Assembly: GCA_903911925.1 (NCBI GenBank)
Contig: CAIWFH010000044.1
Span: 1-51,076 of the forward strand
Length of the DNA: 51,076 bases
DNA from: an uncultured Acidobacteriaceae bacterium
GTDB taxonomy: Bacteria; Acidobacteriota; Terriglobia; Terriglobales; Acidobacteriaceae
Reading direction: 5' to 3'
Positions 34,412-44,102 of the stretch are shown here, piece by piece. Positions within the stretch are counted from its first letter, which is position 1. The number at the start of each line of letters is the position of its first letter. Under the pieces are notes generated by a model. The model was given only the letters and a program-made list of their open reading frames with translations. It was not told the DNA's origin and ran no database searches. The translations under genes were made by a program, and so were the position numbers.

Positions 34412-34524
34412 AGCCGGATTTCTCCTTAATAACGATGGATTGTACTGCCGGTTCACAAGACCTTACCTGGGCATTGCTCAATTTTCAATGAAGATGCCGA
34501 AAGAAAACTTGCCCGATCACTTGA

Positions 34525-35208
34525 CTATGAATGCCCCCGCATCGCTCGCGAGCCGGAGACACAATGGTGCCGCGCCAGGGCAAAGCGCAGCGGCCAGTCC
34601 ACTGCCTCATGGATGCCGATGCGGGGAGTAATGAGCACCTCCGGGGCCGGGTATCCATCGTCGCAGATTTGCAGCACGGAGCTGGCACTGGTCAAATCGA
34701 GGCCGTTGTGGGCAATCCGCGTCAGTCCCAGCGCCTGGCATAGCCGGCTGGGGCCAGCGGTAAGCTCCCGGGCCGCCGCGCTGCGCGGGAGGCCGCGGTT
34801 GCGGGCCATTTGGTCAAGGCCGGATATTGGCTCCAGAGCGCGTAACAGCACGCACCCTGCCCGGCCTTCGATTTCGCAACCTACGTTCATGCAGAAGTAG
34901 CGGCCATAAATGGTGTAGACATACGCATACCCGGCGGGGCCGAACAGCACCAGGTTCCGGGGCGTCGGGCCGCGATGGGAGTGGGCCGCGGGGTCGGGCG
35001 GGATATTGTGCGGGCCGAGGTAAGCCTCGACCTCGACGATTCTCCCGGCCATCCGACCAAGAGATGAATTGTGTGTCAGCACCTTGCCCAGCAGCAGGGG
35101 CGCCACACGCTCCGGCGGCACCTCAAAGAAGGCGCGCGGCAGCGGACGGCCGGGAGCCGATGAGACCGCCTCGGGCCTGATCTTCCTTTTCTGAGACTGG
35201 GAAAGCAC
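34525..35208 (-). CDS. mpg: DNA-3-methyladenine glycosylase (AAG/MPG family)
   Basis: The 227-residue enzyme removes alkylated purines such as 3-methyladenine and hypoxanthine, starting base-excision repair. The catalytic Glu lies in 'GRIVEVEAYLG'. The DNA-intercalating region is 'GYAYVYTIYGRYFCMNV', and 'LTAGPSRLCQALGLT' is also family-typical. Length is near the usual 200. The start is GTG at 35208. The stop codon of bcp lies one base upstream, so the two genes are very probably coupled. Its pairing with a peroxiredoxin suggests a small damage-response unit; that is inference. Confidence 0.94.
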   Translation of the reverse strand: MLSQSQKRKIRPEAVSSAPGRPLPRAFFEVPPERVAPLLLGKVLTHNSSLGRMAGRIVEVEAYLGPHNIPPDPAAHSHRGPTPRNLVLFGPAGYAYVYTIYGRYFCMNVGCEIEGRAGCVLLRALEPISGLDQMARNRGLPRSAAARELTAGPSRLCQALGLTRIAHNGLDLTSASSVLQICDDGYPAPEVLITPRIGIHEAVDWPLRFALARHHCVSGSRAMRGHS

Positions 35209-35209
35209 A

Positions 35210-35683
35210 CTACTTGTGAGCCTTTTTCAATTCTTCCAGCAGCGCGAGCACCTCTTCAGCGTGGCCGGCCGGGGTAACCTTGGGGAAGATATGCAGCAGG
35301 GTCTGGTCGGGGCCAATCACGAATGTGGTCCGCTCTATGCCAAACACTTTCTTGCCATACATGTTCTTTTCCTTCAAAACGCTAAACTGATTGCATACTT
35401 TCTCGTCTACATCAGCAAGGAGCGTGTAGGGCAGGTCGAACTTGGCGCGGAATTTGGCCTGGGCCTTTGGCGTGTCGCGGGAGATGCCCAGCACCACGGC
35501 GCCGGCCGCCTGAATCTTCTTGAAGGTGTCGCGGAAGCCGCAAGCTTCAATGGTGCAGCCAGGAGTGTCTGCCCTGGGATAAAAGAAGAGTACGACTGGC
35601 TTGCCCGCGTAGTCCGAGAGGCTGACGGTCTTGTCCTCGTCGGTTTGCAGGGTGAAATTGGCGACTTTCTTGTTCAGCTCCAT
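35210..35683 (-). CDS. bcp: Thioredoxin-dependent peroxiredoxin (Bcp/PrxQ)
   Basis: This 157-residue thiol peroxidase reduces hydrogen peroxide and organic peroxides with electrons from thioredoxin. The peroxidatic Cys43 in 'DTPGCTIEAC' and the resolving Cys48 five residues later are both present, as in 2-Cys PrxQ enzymes. The thioredoxin fold is complete through 'VLALLEELKKAHK'. The frame is open to 35728, but ATG 35683 has GAGG 9 bases upstream and matches the family start. It is the first gene of a pair with mpg and is divergent from the repeat protein at 35760, 76 bases away. Confidence 0.94.
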   Translation of the reverse strand: MELNKKVANFTLQTDEDKTVSLSDYAGKPVVLFFYPRADTPGCTIEACGFRDTFKKIQAAGAVVLGISRDTPKAQAKFRAKFDLPYTLLADVDEKVCNQFSVLKEKNMYGKKVFGIERTTFVIGPDQTLLHIFPKVTPAGHAEEVLALLEELKKAHK

Positions 35684-35759
35684 GGGGAAGTTCCTCGCAC
35701 GGTCAATTGGAGGGCTGTTGGCAGCCATCAGTTTCGATTATTCCCGAGGTGGACGGCAC

Positions 35760-37301
35760 GTGTCATTGCAGAAGAGATTTGTTTTATCGACAGGCCGGAT
35801 GGTTTTGGCGGCAATGGGGCTTGCAACCGCCCATTCGGCGTGGGCGCAGTATCCCGGCCAGGTGAAGAAAAGCAAGGACAGCCCTGAACTGCGCTCCATC
35901 GCGGTATTGGAGTGGACAGGCGTGGCCGGCAAGCCGAACTCGAGCCGCTTGGTACCTGTCGCGGTGCTCGACGGCGGCGAACTGCTGGATGGCAGCATCT
36001 ACCTGGCCCGGCCCGAGCCCATGGCGGTGGCCGGCGAGGTGGAATACGAACTACAGCAGGATGGCAAGCCGCTAGGGCTTTACGACATCCGGAGTTCAGG
36101 CCAGGAGCAGGGTTCCTGGGTTGGTTATGGCGCTTGGAAGCCGGTGCCGGTGGCCAAGCCGAAACCGTCGATGGCCGAGGTAGCGCGTTCGAAGCCAGAC
36201 TACGAAGCGGACGACAAACCAGTGTTGCATCGCAAGAAACACGCCGACGATGCCCCGAGCGCGGCGAGCGGCAGTGGCGAGACACCCGCTTCAGGCGAGC
36301 CTGCACCCGCCGCCGACCCGGACCGGCCGACCCTGCACAAGAAGGACTCCGGCAGCGGCGACTCCAATCCGGCGGACGAGAAGAACAAGCCCACGCTGCA
36401 CAAACCGAATTCGAGCGGCAGCAGCGAAGATACAGGCAGCAGCACGCCGACAGATCCTGACCGCCCAACGCTGCACAACAAAACTTCGAGCGACGACACA
36501 GAGAGCGCGGGAACGGGGACAACCGACCCCGACCGTCCGAAACTGAAGAAGACCAAGGTCAAGCCGGCGGAAGATGTCGGCTATGAAGAGGCGCTGCCGG
36601 GCGTCACCGATCCTGACCGGCCAACGCTCAAGCGAGGCAAGCGAACCGGCGACAGCGTGACCGTGGCTCCCACCCTGATGGGTCTGCCGGCAGAGATGCA
36701 GCAGGCCGTTGCCGTGTCGGATGCGAAGAGCAGGCCGGAGCATCCGTGGAGCTTCAGCTGGGCAAGCCCCGAGGATGAGGCAAAGATGAAATCGGCTCTG
36801 GAAGACATGGCGCGCGACGCCCTGGGGATTAAGCCGCCACCGCCTCCGCCCGCGCCGAAACGCACTCCGGCGGCAGCCAATCACAAGACAACCAAACCCA
36901 CGCGACCACCCGCCCCTCCACCTCCGCCGGCGCCTCTCGAGGGCGAACAGTTCAGGGTTTTCGAGCTGGCCTATGGCGCGGGCGCAACCATGGTGCTTTC
37001 TGCGCGTACTGGCGGCGCTTTCGCGCAACAGAAATTTGTTACGCTGATTGCCCAGCCGGACCTCTATGGCGATATCAAGGTTCTGCTGAAGAGCGTGACC
37101 GACGGCAGGCACCTGGACGATAATCCGCGCATGCGGCTGGTGGATGCCGTGGATGCGATGGCCGATAATCGCGGCGAGTTGCTGTTTGAACTGCGCGGCG
37201 ACTCGCAGCGCCAGTTTGCGCTTTATCGCGTGCTGCGCGGCCAGGCAGAGAAGCTGTTCACGGGCGGCGGCGGCGCGTTCGGAGTTGAAGCCAGGGAATA
37301 G
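35760..37301 (+). CDS. Secreted protein with D-P-D-R-P-T-L repeats
   Basis: The 513-residue protein starts with GTG at 35760 (GAGGTGG 9 bases upstream) and a basic signal peptide (1-29, ending A-W-A-Q). A folded region (about 35-130) is followed by a charged, Ser/Asp/Lys-rich segment (about 145-300) holding six imperfect copies of 'DPDRPTLHKK', with variants 'DDKPVLHRKK' and 'KNKPTLHKP'. A Pro-rich stretch (about 360-400) leads to a C-terminal domain (about 400-510) with alternating hydrophobic strands. I do not recognise the family. The repeats look like an extended linker or wall-interacting region. An ATG at 35799 is a less likely start. Confidence 0.8.
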   Translation: MSLQKRFVLSTGRMVLAAMGLATAHSAWAQYPGQVKKSKDSPELRSIAVLEWTGVAGKPNSSRLVPVAVLDGGELLDGSIYLARPEPMAVAGEVEYELQQDGKPLGLYDIRSSGQEQGSWVGYGAWKPVPVAKPKPSMAEVARSKPDYEADDKPVLHRKKHADDAPSAASGSGETPASGEPAPAADPDRPTLHKKDSGSGDSNPADEKNKPTLHKPNSSGSSEDTGSSTPTDPDRPTLHNKTSSDDTESAGTGTTDPDRPKLKKTKVKPAEDVGYEEALPGVTDPDRPTLKRGKRTGDSVTVAPTLMGLPAEMQQAVAVSDAKSRPEHPWSFSWASPEDEAKMKSALEDMARDALGIKPPPPPPAPKRTPAAANHKTTKPTRPPAPPPPPAPLEGEQFRVFELAYGAGATMVLSARTGGAFAQQKFVTLIAQPDLYGDIKVLLKSVTDGRHLDDNPRMRLVDAVDAMADNRGELLFELRGDSQRQFALYRVLRGQAEKLFTGGGGAFGVEARE

Positions 37302-37402
37302 AGATTTTTAGCCAAGAGACTTGCCAGCCAATTGCTCTCCCACGCCAGGCAGATTCGAGGCGTTGGCCACTCACTCTCAACATTCCCAGCATTTCCAGAC
37401 GG

Positions 37403-37906
37403 TTATAGCTTGCGAATCTGCTGGATGCTGAGATTGGGGATGCAGAGTTGGAAATCCCCTCCGATGAAGAAGATATTGGATTGGTGCTCTGGGCGGTTCT
37501 TGTCTTTGAAGACGCGCTGCCCGGCGCAGATTCCGATGAATCGCCAAACAGGCTCGACAAGTTCAACGTGGAGAAGGGCGTCCATGTCGTTCCACTGCAC
37601 GGTCACTGCCTGGCGCGCGCGGGCAAAGTCGCGGGGAGCACCCACCTCGCCGCCATGGTTTCGATATCGCAATCGTAGTTCAGTAAACCCGGGCACAGTT
37701 AACCGGTTCCACTCGAAACCCTCCCACGGGCTCCAATACTCCGTGATGCGGCCCTCGCTGCCAACCAACGGGTACTCGGTCCACTTGTAGAGCCGGGTGC
37801 TGGAATTGAGCCTTATCAGCTCCGGCATGGGTGAACGGCGAAAAGAATCCTGCTGTTCCTTTGTCAGCTCGCCAAAGAGCTTGCCCCTGTTCAATTCATC
37901 GGGCAT
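37403..37906 (-). CDS. Hypothetical protein (167 aa)
   Basis: A soluble protein without signal peptide or membrane segment. It is rich in Trp and Arg, with 'RLYKWTEYPLVGSEGRITEYW' near residues 38-58, 'FARARQAVTVQWNDMDALLHVEL' and 'PVWRFIGICAGQ'. These phrases remind me of unannotated families found near secretion-system effectors, but I cannot name the family. GGGAGG lies 4 bases before the ATG. It is isolated between two plus-strand genes. Third-position GC is lower than in its neighbours, which could indicate transfer. Confidence 0.65.
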   Translation of the reverse strand: MPDELNRGKLFGELTKEQQDSFRRSPMPELIRLNSSTRLYKWTEYPLVGSEGRITEYWSPWEGFEWNRLTVPGFTELRLRYRNHGGEVGAPRDFARARQAVTVQWNDMDALLHVELVEPVWRFIGICAGQRVFKDKNRPEHQSNIFFIGGDFQLCIPNLSIQQIRKL

Positions 37907-38233
37907 GGAACCTCCCTCGCTTGTCGGGACGGATTGAAAAATGCCTTCTTTGGGAATCGAGGTGGCTCTCGGGCGGGGTTACCCAGGTTTCCGCATGCCG
38001 TTCAACGGAATGTCTGTTGAAATATCCCGACCTCTGGATTGCTGCCGGAGAAGGCCTTAATGCATTCGTCTCACCGATCATTCGCGATTGTGTGCATAAT
38101 CGCTCATTTTTAAGGGGGTTTCTTTGTCTGCATCACAGACAAACATCCGCCGTGTGTGGTTAGAAGCCATTGCTCCTATACAATCGAAGATAAGGGTGGG
38201 CGCGTCGCCACCCCATAAGGATCTTCCCCGAAC
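37907..38233. other. Upstream region of the desaturase gene
   Basis: No gene is supported. A perfect inverted repeat GCGATT-N8-AATCGC lies at 38084-38103 and a TATACAAT (38177-38184) may contain the -10 element of the desaturase promoter. The repeat would sit about 90 bases upstream of transcription start and could be a regulator site. Confidence 0.45.
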
Positions 38234-39232
38234 ATGGCAACCGTAGCAACCGCTCCTTCCCCAGCAACCGTAACCGCTAACCCGACGCTGCCGATTCCCG
38301 ACCTGCAGCCGCCTTCTGCCGCGGCAAGCGAACGTGTGGTGCCCGCAAAGCTTGAAGTGCACATGGGCCGCGCCGCAACCACCGGCGAAGGCATCAACTG
38401 GCTCACGCTCACGGTGATGATCGCATTTCACATCGGCGCGCTTGCGGCGCTCTTCTTTTTCTCGTGGCAGCGGCTGGTTGTCGGCGTGGTGCTCTACGTG
38501 GTGGCCATCAACGTCGGCATTGGCATGTGCTATCACCGGCTGCTGACGCATCGCGGCTACCAGGTTCCCAAATGGCTGGAATACGTGATGGCGGTTTGCG
38601 CCACGCTGTCGCTTGAAGGCGGGCCGATTTTCTGGGTGGCCACGCACCGCGTGCATCACCAGCTCAGCGACCAGGAAGGCGATCCGCATACGCCGCGCGA
38701 AGGCGGATTCTGGGCGCACACCGGCTGGCTTATCTGGGGCAACGCCCTGCACGCGCAGACCAAGGTTCTGGCCCGCTACGTTCCCGACCTGGTGCGCAAC
38801 CGCTTCCACGTGTGGCTCAGCAAATACCACTGGATTCCGCTGGTCCTGAGCGGCGTGGCGCTGTTCGGCTTCGGCTGGATGTTTGGCGGCTGGAAGAACG
38901 CCGTGGGCATGCTGCTGTGGGGCGCCTTCCTGCGCGTGACCTTCGGCCTGCATGCCACATGGCTGGTGAACTCGGCCACCCACTTGTGGGGCAGCCGCCG
39001 CTTTGAAACCAAAGACGACTCGCGGAACAACTTCTGGGTGGCGCTGGTGAGCGGCGGCGAGGGATGGCACAACAACCACCACGCCCATCCCGTCTCGGCA
39101 CGCCATGGCTTCGCCTGGTACGAATTGGACCTCAACTACCTGGGCATCTGGTTGCTCAGCAAGATCGGCCTTGCGCGGCAGATCAAGCTGGCCAAGTACG
39201 ACCGGGCAGACCCCAAGCCGGCTGGCGCTTAG
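38234..39232 (+). CDS. Membrane fatty-acid (acyl-CoA delta-9-type) desaturase
   Basis: The 332-residue di-iron desaturase introduces a cis double bond into a membrane acyl chain. All three histidine boxes are present: H-R-L-L-T-H (101-106), H-R-V-H-H (138-142) and H-N-N-H-H (279-283). They are arranged around two pairs of membrane helices, as in stearoyl-CoA desaturases. The first 50 residues are Ala/Pro/Thr-rich and disordered. AAGGATC lies about 10 bases before the ATG. The gene is monocistronic, followed by a strong terminator. It probably adjusts membrane fluidity; electron donor not in the window. Confidence 0.94.
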   Translation: MATVATAPSPATVTANPTLPIPDLQPPSAAASERVVPAKLEVHMGRAATTGEGINWLTLTVMIAFHIGALAALFFFSWQRLVVGVVLYVVAINVGIGMCYHRLLTHRGYQVPKWLEYVMAVCATLSLEGGPIFWVATHRVHHQLSDQEGDPHTPREGGFWAHTGWLIWGNALHAQTKVLARYVPDLVRNRFHVWLSKYHWIPLVLSGVALFGFGWMFGGWKNAVGMLLWGAFLRVTFGLHATWLVNSATHLWGSRRFETKDDSRNNFWVALVSGGEGWHNNHHAHPVSARHGFAWYELDLNYLGIWLLSKIGLARQIKLAKYDRADPKPAGA

Positions 39233-39248
39233 AACGCTTTGCGGCGGC

Positions 39249-39276
39249 AAAAAGCCCGGCTGCGGCCGGGCTTTTT
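39249..39276 (+). terminator. Strong terminator after the desaturase gene
   Basis: AAAAAGCCCGGC (39249-39260) pairs with GCCGGGCTTTTT (39265-39276) around a TGCG loop and two further T follow. The A-run on the left would also allow termination of leftward transcripts. Confidence 0.92.
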
Positions 39277-39656
39277 TTGCGCTCGGCGAACGACGCTAAT
39301 AATACGAGTCAAGTCCTGTTCTCTCTATCTTGAATCTATCTCGTCTATCACCAGCGTCTTCCACTTGCAGCACGATTGCCGGTCAATTCCCGCAATCCAC
39401 TAAACTGTCACTGGAAGCTGTTTTTTCGCGCGTAACCGCCCTCGACACGCCCGGCTCGTTACCACGCATGGATCGGGGTAAATTCCCCGTTTTCAGTAAC
39501 TTGACTTCCAGGTTCTTCAAAAACAACCAACTTACGCCAGAACCATGCTTCAGCGCGCTGAAAACAGAGAACTTGCCCCAAACGCACCAGGCGGAGGGGG
39601 GCAGCCCCAAGGAACCGGAAACTGGATCGAGTGGTCTGCGGCCGTAACTGTGTGCG
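39277..39656. other. Non-coding region between convergent genes
   Basis: No gene is supported; the open frames on both strands have no codon bias. A small hairpin, CGGGG-TAAATT-CCCCG followed by TTTT (39474-39493), could be a weak terminator. The end of the region contains TCTGCGGCCG, a word shared with the REP-like element at 30370. Confidence 0.5.
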
Positions 39657-42600
39657 TCACGAAATCGTCTCGCGCCACGCGCATAACGACTCGGCATAGG
39701 CAGCGCTGCCGTCGCGAAGCCAAGCGTCGAGTTGGGCGGGCTCCTTCAACTGCTGGCCGCGCATGCGGGGCACGGCGACAAAGCGGCAGTCGAGTTCAGG
39801 CAATGCGGTCATGTCGCCCCAGAGCTTCTCGAATTGGGCCACAGGGAAGATGTCTTCCTGCCCTTTGCCCCAGCGCTTCTTTACGTCCTTGAGCGTGATG
39901 TAGGTAGGGATGCGCGCGGCCAGGGCGCGGACTGCTTCGCTAACGCGCTCTTCGTTTGAGAGCGTTTCGCGGGTGAGGCCGAAGACCGCGAGCAGGCGGT
40001 CCACATCGATCCAGTAGGTGGCGCTGTTGTAGTAGCGCAGTTGGCTTTCCAGTTCCTCGCTGGGCAGCGCCAGGCCCTCAATCAACCGCACCCGGCCATC
40101 TACGCGGGCCAGGCCGCCGCCACGGTCTTCAAGATGGCGGGCAATCACTTCTGTCGTGAGCGCCGGGCCGGTTTCGATGTGGCAGCCGAGAACTGCGGCA
40201 TCGGCGCTGACGCCAACGGTGTCAATGTTGTGCACCATCAGGTAGCGCAGTTGCGGGCGCATTGCAAGCAGGCGAACCAGCGTGCCGTTGCGCAGCAGGT
40301 TGGCCACCTCATACCAGTGACCTACGGGGTGCAGGCACTGCATGGGCAGGTTCGCGGTGTAGTCCGAGGCTTCTCCGGCGCCTTTTGCCCATTGAATCAG
40401 TGCCGCGTGCAGGCCCTCGCGGACCTTTTGCGCCTGCGCGTCCAGCATCTGCTGGGGCATCTCTTCCCAGGCGAAACGGAGATCGCGCTCGGTTGGAACC
40501 ATGCGCAGGCCGATGGTGCGCCCAGGCGAAAGCAGCAGCGGACCGGGATAATCGTAGTTGTGCTCCGCCTCAAGATGGGCGGCGATGGCTTCGTGGGTGA
40601 GGTAGCTGGTGGTGATGACGTGGGGAATCTCAGTGCCGCACTCGCGGCTCACGCGAAGGCTCTTGGCCAGGTGAACCTCAATGAAGTTGCGATACTGGCC
40701 GCCGAGTTTGCAGAAGGGATTCAGCGCCTTGACCACGCCAGCACCGCGCGTCCAGCGCGTGCCCACGCCTCCGGCGAGCGACACAATGGCAACCTGGCCT
40801 TTTGCGAGAGCATCCAGCCCCGCGGCGCGATGACGGTCGTCCAGATGATCCGCCGGAGCGTCTTCAATGAGGCTGGTTGCGGGCAAGCGGTTCTGCGCCA
40901 GGCCGATGCGGCCTGAACGGAGATCGTCGCGAACCTGCTCGTGCTGCAGGCGGTCGAAACCGAAGTCTTCGAGCAGTCTCCGGAGCGATTCCGCCTGGTC
41001 GCCTTCGAGGTCCTGGCCTGCGGGGAGCATGTGGTCAAAGAGGGTTTGGATCATGCCTTCGTAATCGGGCCTGGTGCGGCATGCAGCGGTAAATCGCTCC
41101 AGTTCAGCGCGGCGCACTGGCGAGAGACGGGGCATCTCGGTGCGAATCAGCGGCGGCACTTGCAGCGTGTAGTAACCCGGGGGCATCAGTGAAGCGTCGC
41201 CAGAGAAGAGCGCGGCCTGCGTTCCCTTCTCGTTGATGGCAAAATCGTAAACTACCGGCTCCATGGCGAAAGGCACGCTGCGCTCCAGGTCGCGCCGGGT
41301 CTGGCTCATGATGGCCTGCATGCGCACCTGGGCCTCGGCCTTTCGCTCAGGGCTGAAGAGGAATCCCATGCCGCCGCCGCTCATGCCGCCCAGCATCCAG
41401 AAGCCCCAGAAGTCGCTGCCGAATTCCTTGCGGGCTCTCTGGATCAGCGTGTTGGTGTAGAGGTTGGCGGCCCAGGGAATGATGGTCTGCAAAGGCCCTT
41501 CAAAGTTGCGCAACAAACTGGCGCCCAGTGCACGGACGTCGCCGCTTTTCAGGTGGCCGGTGATGTCGTCAAGCAGTTGGATTGCCTGGCGGCGGCCAAG
41601 CCACTCGGTCTCGCTGCGCAACAGGTACTTCTCGGTGACCATTTCAAGAATGGGACCCACATCCTGCGCCATGCCGCCGTGAACCAGCACCAGGCTTTGC
41701 TCGAGCTTCTCGCGTGCTGCGCGCAGTATTTCGGTGTCTGAAAACACGTGGTGATCGGGAAGCAGGCGGCCGCGGCTGACGCCGAACTCGGGATCGCCTT
41801 CAGCGGCAACAACGCTGTGAATGAGTTTGATGCCGGGCCATACCCCGCCGGAATCCTGCCAGCCGCCTCCGCTGCCGCCCAGCCACTCGCCGAGGATAGC
41901 CCGCGCGGCCACCAGGCGGCGGTCGTGCTCTTTCATGTCTCCGGTAAGCGAGCGAATCTGGCTGGTTGCTCGCATGCAGACGGAAATGATTGAGGCCAGC
42001 AGGCTTGTGGAGACGGCCAGGCGAGAACCCTTGGGAATGTCGTTGACGCTGGTAACGATCTCGATGCCGTAGCCGGGCTTGCCGGTGATCCGCTCAAGCA
42101 AAACGGCGAGTGGCTGCGTAGAGCCCTCAATGCCGGGAGGGATGATGCCGCTGGCGATGACTCCGGCCTTGAGCAGGCCCAGGTAGTCGCGGGGAAAGTC
42201 GAAGACTTCGGCGATGGATCGAACATCGGTAGACGCGCGCAGATCGACGCTGGTGAGACGAATGACCGGCTCGTCGATGACCCGGAACCAGGCCTCGACG
42301 GGAGGCCGGGGATCGGTGAAGCGCTGGTCTGCTCCGCGAACCGCAAGATCGATGGACACGTTGAGAACGCGCGCGCCTTCCGGGAAATCCATGCCCAGAA
42401 AGAAGATGTCGCTCCAGCCGCTGTGGGTCAGGTCCATGCGGACCGGCGTTGCCTCGCGGAGGATGGGGAAGACCGGTTCGCCTTCGAGTAGTTCAGGCCG
42501 CAGGCGCAGCGGATAGTCGTCGGTGTGGCCGGCCCTGAACATCCACTGGTTGCCGCGCACATTGCGCACGCTGCATCGCACCTGGTCTGCCAGCGTCTGG

Positions 42601-42971
42601 AATCCGAGAGCACGGTAGCTGGCGGCCAATGCGCTTGAGATTGCTGCGCTGGCGCCGTGTTCGGCCTGCGCGGCGAGAAAGACTTCGATGGCTTCTTCAA
42701 AGCGGCGCTCGAGCAGGTTCTCAAAGCCCTGATAGGGAATGAGCGCAGGTTCGGCGGCGGCCGCCAGGCCGCGCATATGGAAGCGATGGATTGCGTAGAG
42801 AAAGAAGAGAGCGCGCACGCGCTCGTAGAGGTTGTCCGAGCCGCGCCGGAAGCCTTCAAGCTGCTGGCATTCGGCGAGAAGGTCTTCGAGGCTGAGGCCG
42901 CTGCACAAGGCCTTCAGCGAAACGTCGCGCTCGCTGCCATTGGCGGTGATGACGCTCAGGATGCGGCTCAC
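39657..42971 (-). CDS. Fused GHMP sugar kinase (fucokinase-like) and UDPGP-type pyrophosphorylase
   Basis: A 1104-residue soluble fusion. Residues 1-150 are helical and unrecognised. The fucokinase-like GHMP kinase spans about 170-640: substrate motif '[11 protein letters not shown]' (178-188), ATP-site '[16 protein letters not shown]' (313-328), '[18 protein letters not shown]' (365-382) and the glycine-rich '[12 protein letters not shown]' (528-539). The UAP1/UGP pyrophosphorylase spans about 720-1080: nucleotide loop '[10 protein letters not shown]' (731-740) and '[19 protein letters not shown]' (911-929). It should phosphorylate a sugar at C1 and then activate it with a nucleotide. FKP enzymes have the opposite domain order. 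The sugar and nucleotide are unknown. The start is GTG, overlapping the upstream stop codon as GTGA. Confidence 0.85.
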   Translation of the reverse strand: MSRILSVITANGSERDVSLKALCSGLSLEDLLAECQQLEGFRRGSDNLYERVRALFFLYAIHRFHMRGLAAAAEPALIPYQGFENLLERRFEEAIEVFLAAQAEHGASAAISSALAASYRALGFQTLADQVRCSVRNVRGNQWMFRAGHTDDYPLRLRPELLEGEPVFPILREATPVRMDLTHSGWSDIFFLGMDFPEGARVLNVSIDLAVRGADQRFTDPRPPVEAWFRVIDEPVIRLTSVDLRASTDVRSIAEVFDFPRDYLGLLKAGVIASGIIPPGIEGSTQPLAVLLERITGKPGYGIEIVTSVNDIPKGSRLAVSTSLLASIISVCMRATSQIRSLTGDMKEHDRRLVAARAILGEWLGGSGGGWQDSGGVWPGIKLIHSVVAAEGDPEFGVSRGRLLPDHHVFSDTEILRAAREKLEQSLVLVHGGMAQDVGPILEMVTEKYLLRSETEWLGRRQAIQLLDDITGHLKSGDVRALGASLLRNFEGPLQTIIPWAANLYTNTLIQRARKEFGSDFWGFWMLGGMSGGGMGFLFSPERKAEAQVRMQAIMSQTRRDLERSVPFAMEPVVYDFAINEKGTQAALFSGDASLMPPGYYTLQVPPLIRTEMPRLSPVRRAELERFTAACRTRPDYEGMIQTLFDHMLPAGQDLEGDQAESLRRLLEDFGFDRLQHEQVRDDLRSGRIGLAQNRLPATSLIEDAPADHLDDRHRAAGLDALAKGQVAIVSLAGGVGTRWTRGAGVVKALNPFCKLGGQYRNFIEVHLAKSLRVSRECGTEIPHVITTSYLTHEAIAAHLEAEHNYDYPGPLLLSPGRTIGLRMVPTERDLRFAWEEMPQQMLDAQAQKVREGLHAALIQWAKGAGEASDYTANLPMQCLHPVGHWYEVANLLRNGTLVRLLAMRPQLRYLMVHNIDTVGVSADAAVLGCHIETGPALTTEVIARHLEDRGGGLARVDGRVRLIEGLALPSEELESQLRYYNSATYWIDVDRLLAVFGLTRETLSNEERVSEAVRALAARIPTYITLKDVKKRWGKGQEDIFPVAQFEKLWGDMTALPELDCRFVAVPRMRGQQLKEPAQLDAWLRDGSAAYAESLCAWRETIS

Positions 42972-43837
42972 GAGGCCGCTCCCCCTCCGCTGGCGGTCAG
43001 TTCGCGGTCGGCCAGCAGCTCAACAAGTTCCGACAGCACTTCGCTGCGGTCGCGGCCATTCAGGGCCAGCGCCAGTTGGGCGATCAACAAGCCGTACTGG
43101 TCGCCGAGATTGTAACGGCGGCCCGTGTCTTCGACAGCCAGGTATTGCTCCTGGCGCGCGAGCTCCGCCAATGCGTCCACCAGTGTGACCGGCTTGCCAT
43201 TGGCTTCTGCAAGTTTGCGGTCCAGGATGTCCATCACCAACGGGGTCAGCACGTGAATGCCGAAAAAACACAAATAGTATCCGGCGCGAATGCCGGGGAC
43301 CAGGAGGCGTTGCTCAGCTTCAGTGGGCGTGGGCTTTTCAATGACCGTCTCTACGCGATAAAGATCGCTGCGCGGCGGAACGCGGCGTCCGCCCACGGTT
43401 CCGTAGCGCACCAGCAGGCTCTCACGCGTAGGTTGCACTCCGCTGACCGAACAGCGTTCCTGCTGGGCCAGTTCCACCAGCCGCTGCGCAGAGGGCTTGG
43501 GTGAGGTGCTGACATAGAGATGGTCGCCCACCATGTGCAGGAAAGGATCGTCCTTGGTAAACGAGCGCGCGCAATGCAGGGCGTGGCCGTAGCCGCGCGG
43601 CTCAGGCTGCGGGATGAAACGTACGGTCGAGCCATGGGAACCGGCCGCTTGCGCATAAGAGGATTCGTCGCCGGGGAAGACGACAATGGCCACCTCCTCT
43701 ACTCCGGCGGCGAGCGACTGCTCGATCAGCACGCAGAGCAGGGACTTCTTGTTACCTTCCCCGTCAATTAGGGTTTGCAGAGGCAACTCGCGCTGCGATC
43801 GCGCTGCGGCAGTGATGATAGCTTTCCTGACTAACAA
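42968..43837 (-). CDS. GalU-like nucleotidyltransferase with altered signature loop
   Basis: A 289-residue protein of the sugar-1-phosphate nucleotidyltransferase fold, nearest to GalU (UTP-glucose-1-phosphate uridylyltransferase). The expected 'VAGLGTRMLP' is replaced by '[11 protein letters not shown]', losing the two glycines but keeping the Arg and L-P. Downstream features are normal: '[13 protein letters not shown]', the metal-site region '[11 protein letters not shown]', '[13 protein letters not shown]' and '[11 protein letters not shown]'. Activity is therefore uncertain; it may have another specificity or a regulatory role. TTG 43837 is chosen as start because AGGAG lies 5 bases upstream and homology begins there. 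It is the first gene of an operon with the kinase fusion (4-base overlap). Confidence 0.82.
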   Translation of the reverse strand: MLVRKAIITAAARSQRELPLQTLIDGEGNKKSLLCVLIEQSLAAGVEEVAIVVFPGDESSYAQAAGSHGSTVRFIPQPEPRGYGHALHCARSFTKDDPFLHMVGDHLYVSTSPKPSAQRLVELAQQERCSVSGVQPTRESLLVRYGTVGGRRVPPRSDLYRVETVIEKPTPTEAEQRLLVPGIRAGYYLCFFGIHVLTPLVMDILDRKLAEANGKPVTLVDALAELARQEQYLAVEDTGRRYNLGDQYGLLIAQLALALNGRDRSEVLSELVELLADRELTASGGGAAS

Positions 43838-44102
43838 GGTGGCTCCTGACGGCAAGATTATCATGGCGGGATTCGCCTTGCTGAGGCCGCGGACCAGCCT
43901 GCAGCTCACATCCGAGGCGGAATCCGGAGGATTACACCCCGGAAAAGCAGCTCATGGAGGTGCAGCGATTTTGGAGGGTGATACGCTCAGGATTATCCAG
44001 CGGTTTACTACATTTGGCGTGCAGAGTCTCCAATATGCAACCCCGGAAGCCGTGCTCGAAACGCATAATTGATGTTGAATAGCCGCGGCAGGAGAAATCT
44101 TC

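Noticed and set aside
38078..39250. 390-codon open frame antisense to the desaturase
   Set aside because: The three histidine boxes fix the plus strand as coding; the antisense product is low-complexity.
39330..39697. Open frames on both strands after the desaturase terminator
   Set aside because: They overlap each other antisense, lack codon bias and a convincing ribosome-binding site, and look like non-coding sequence.
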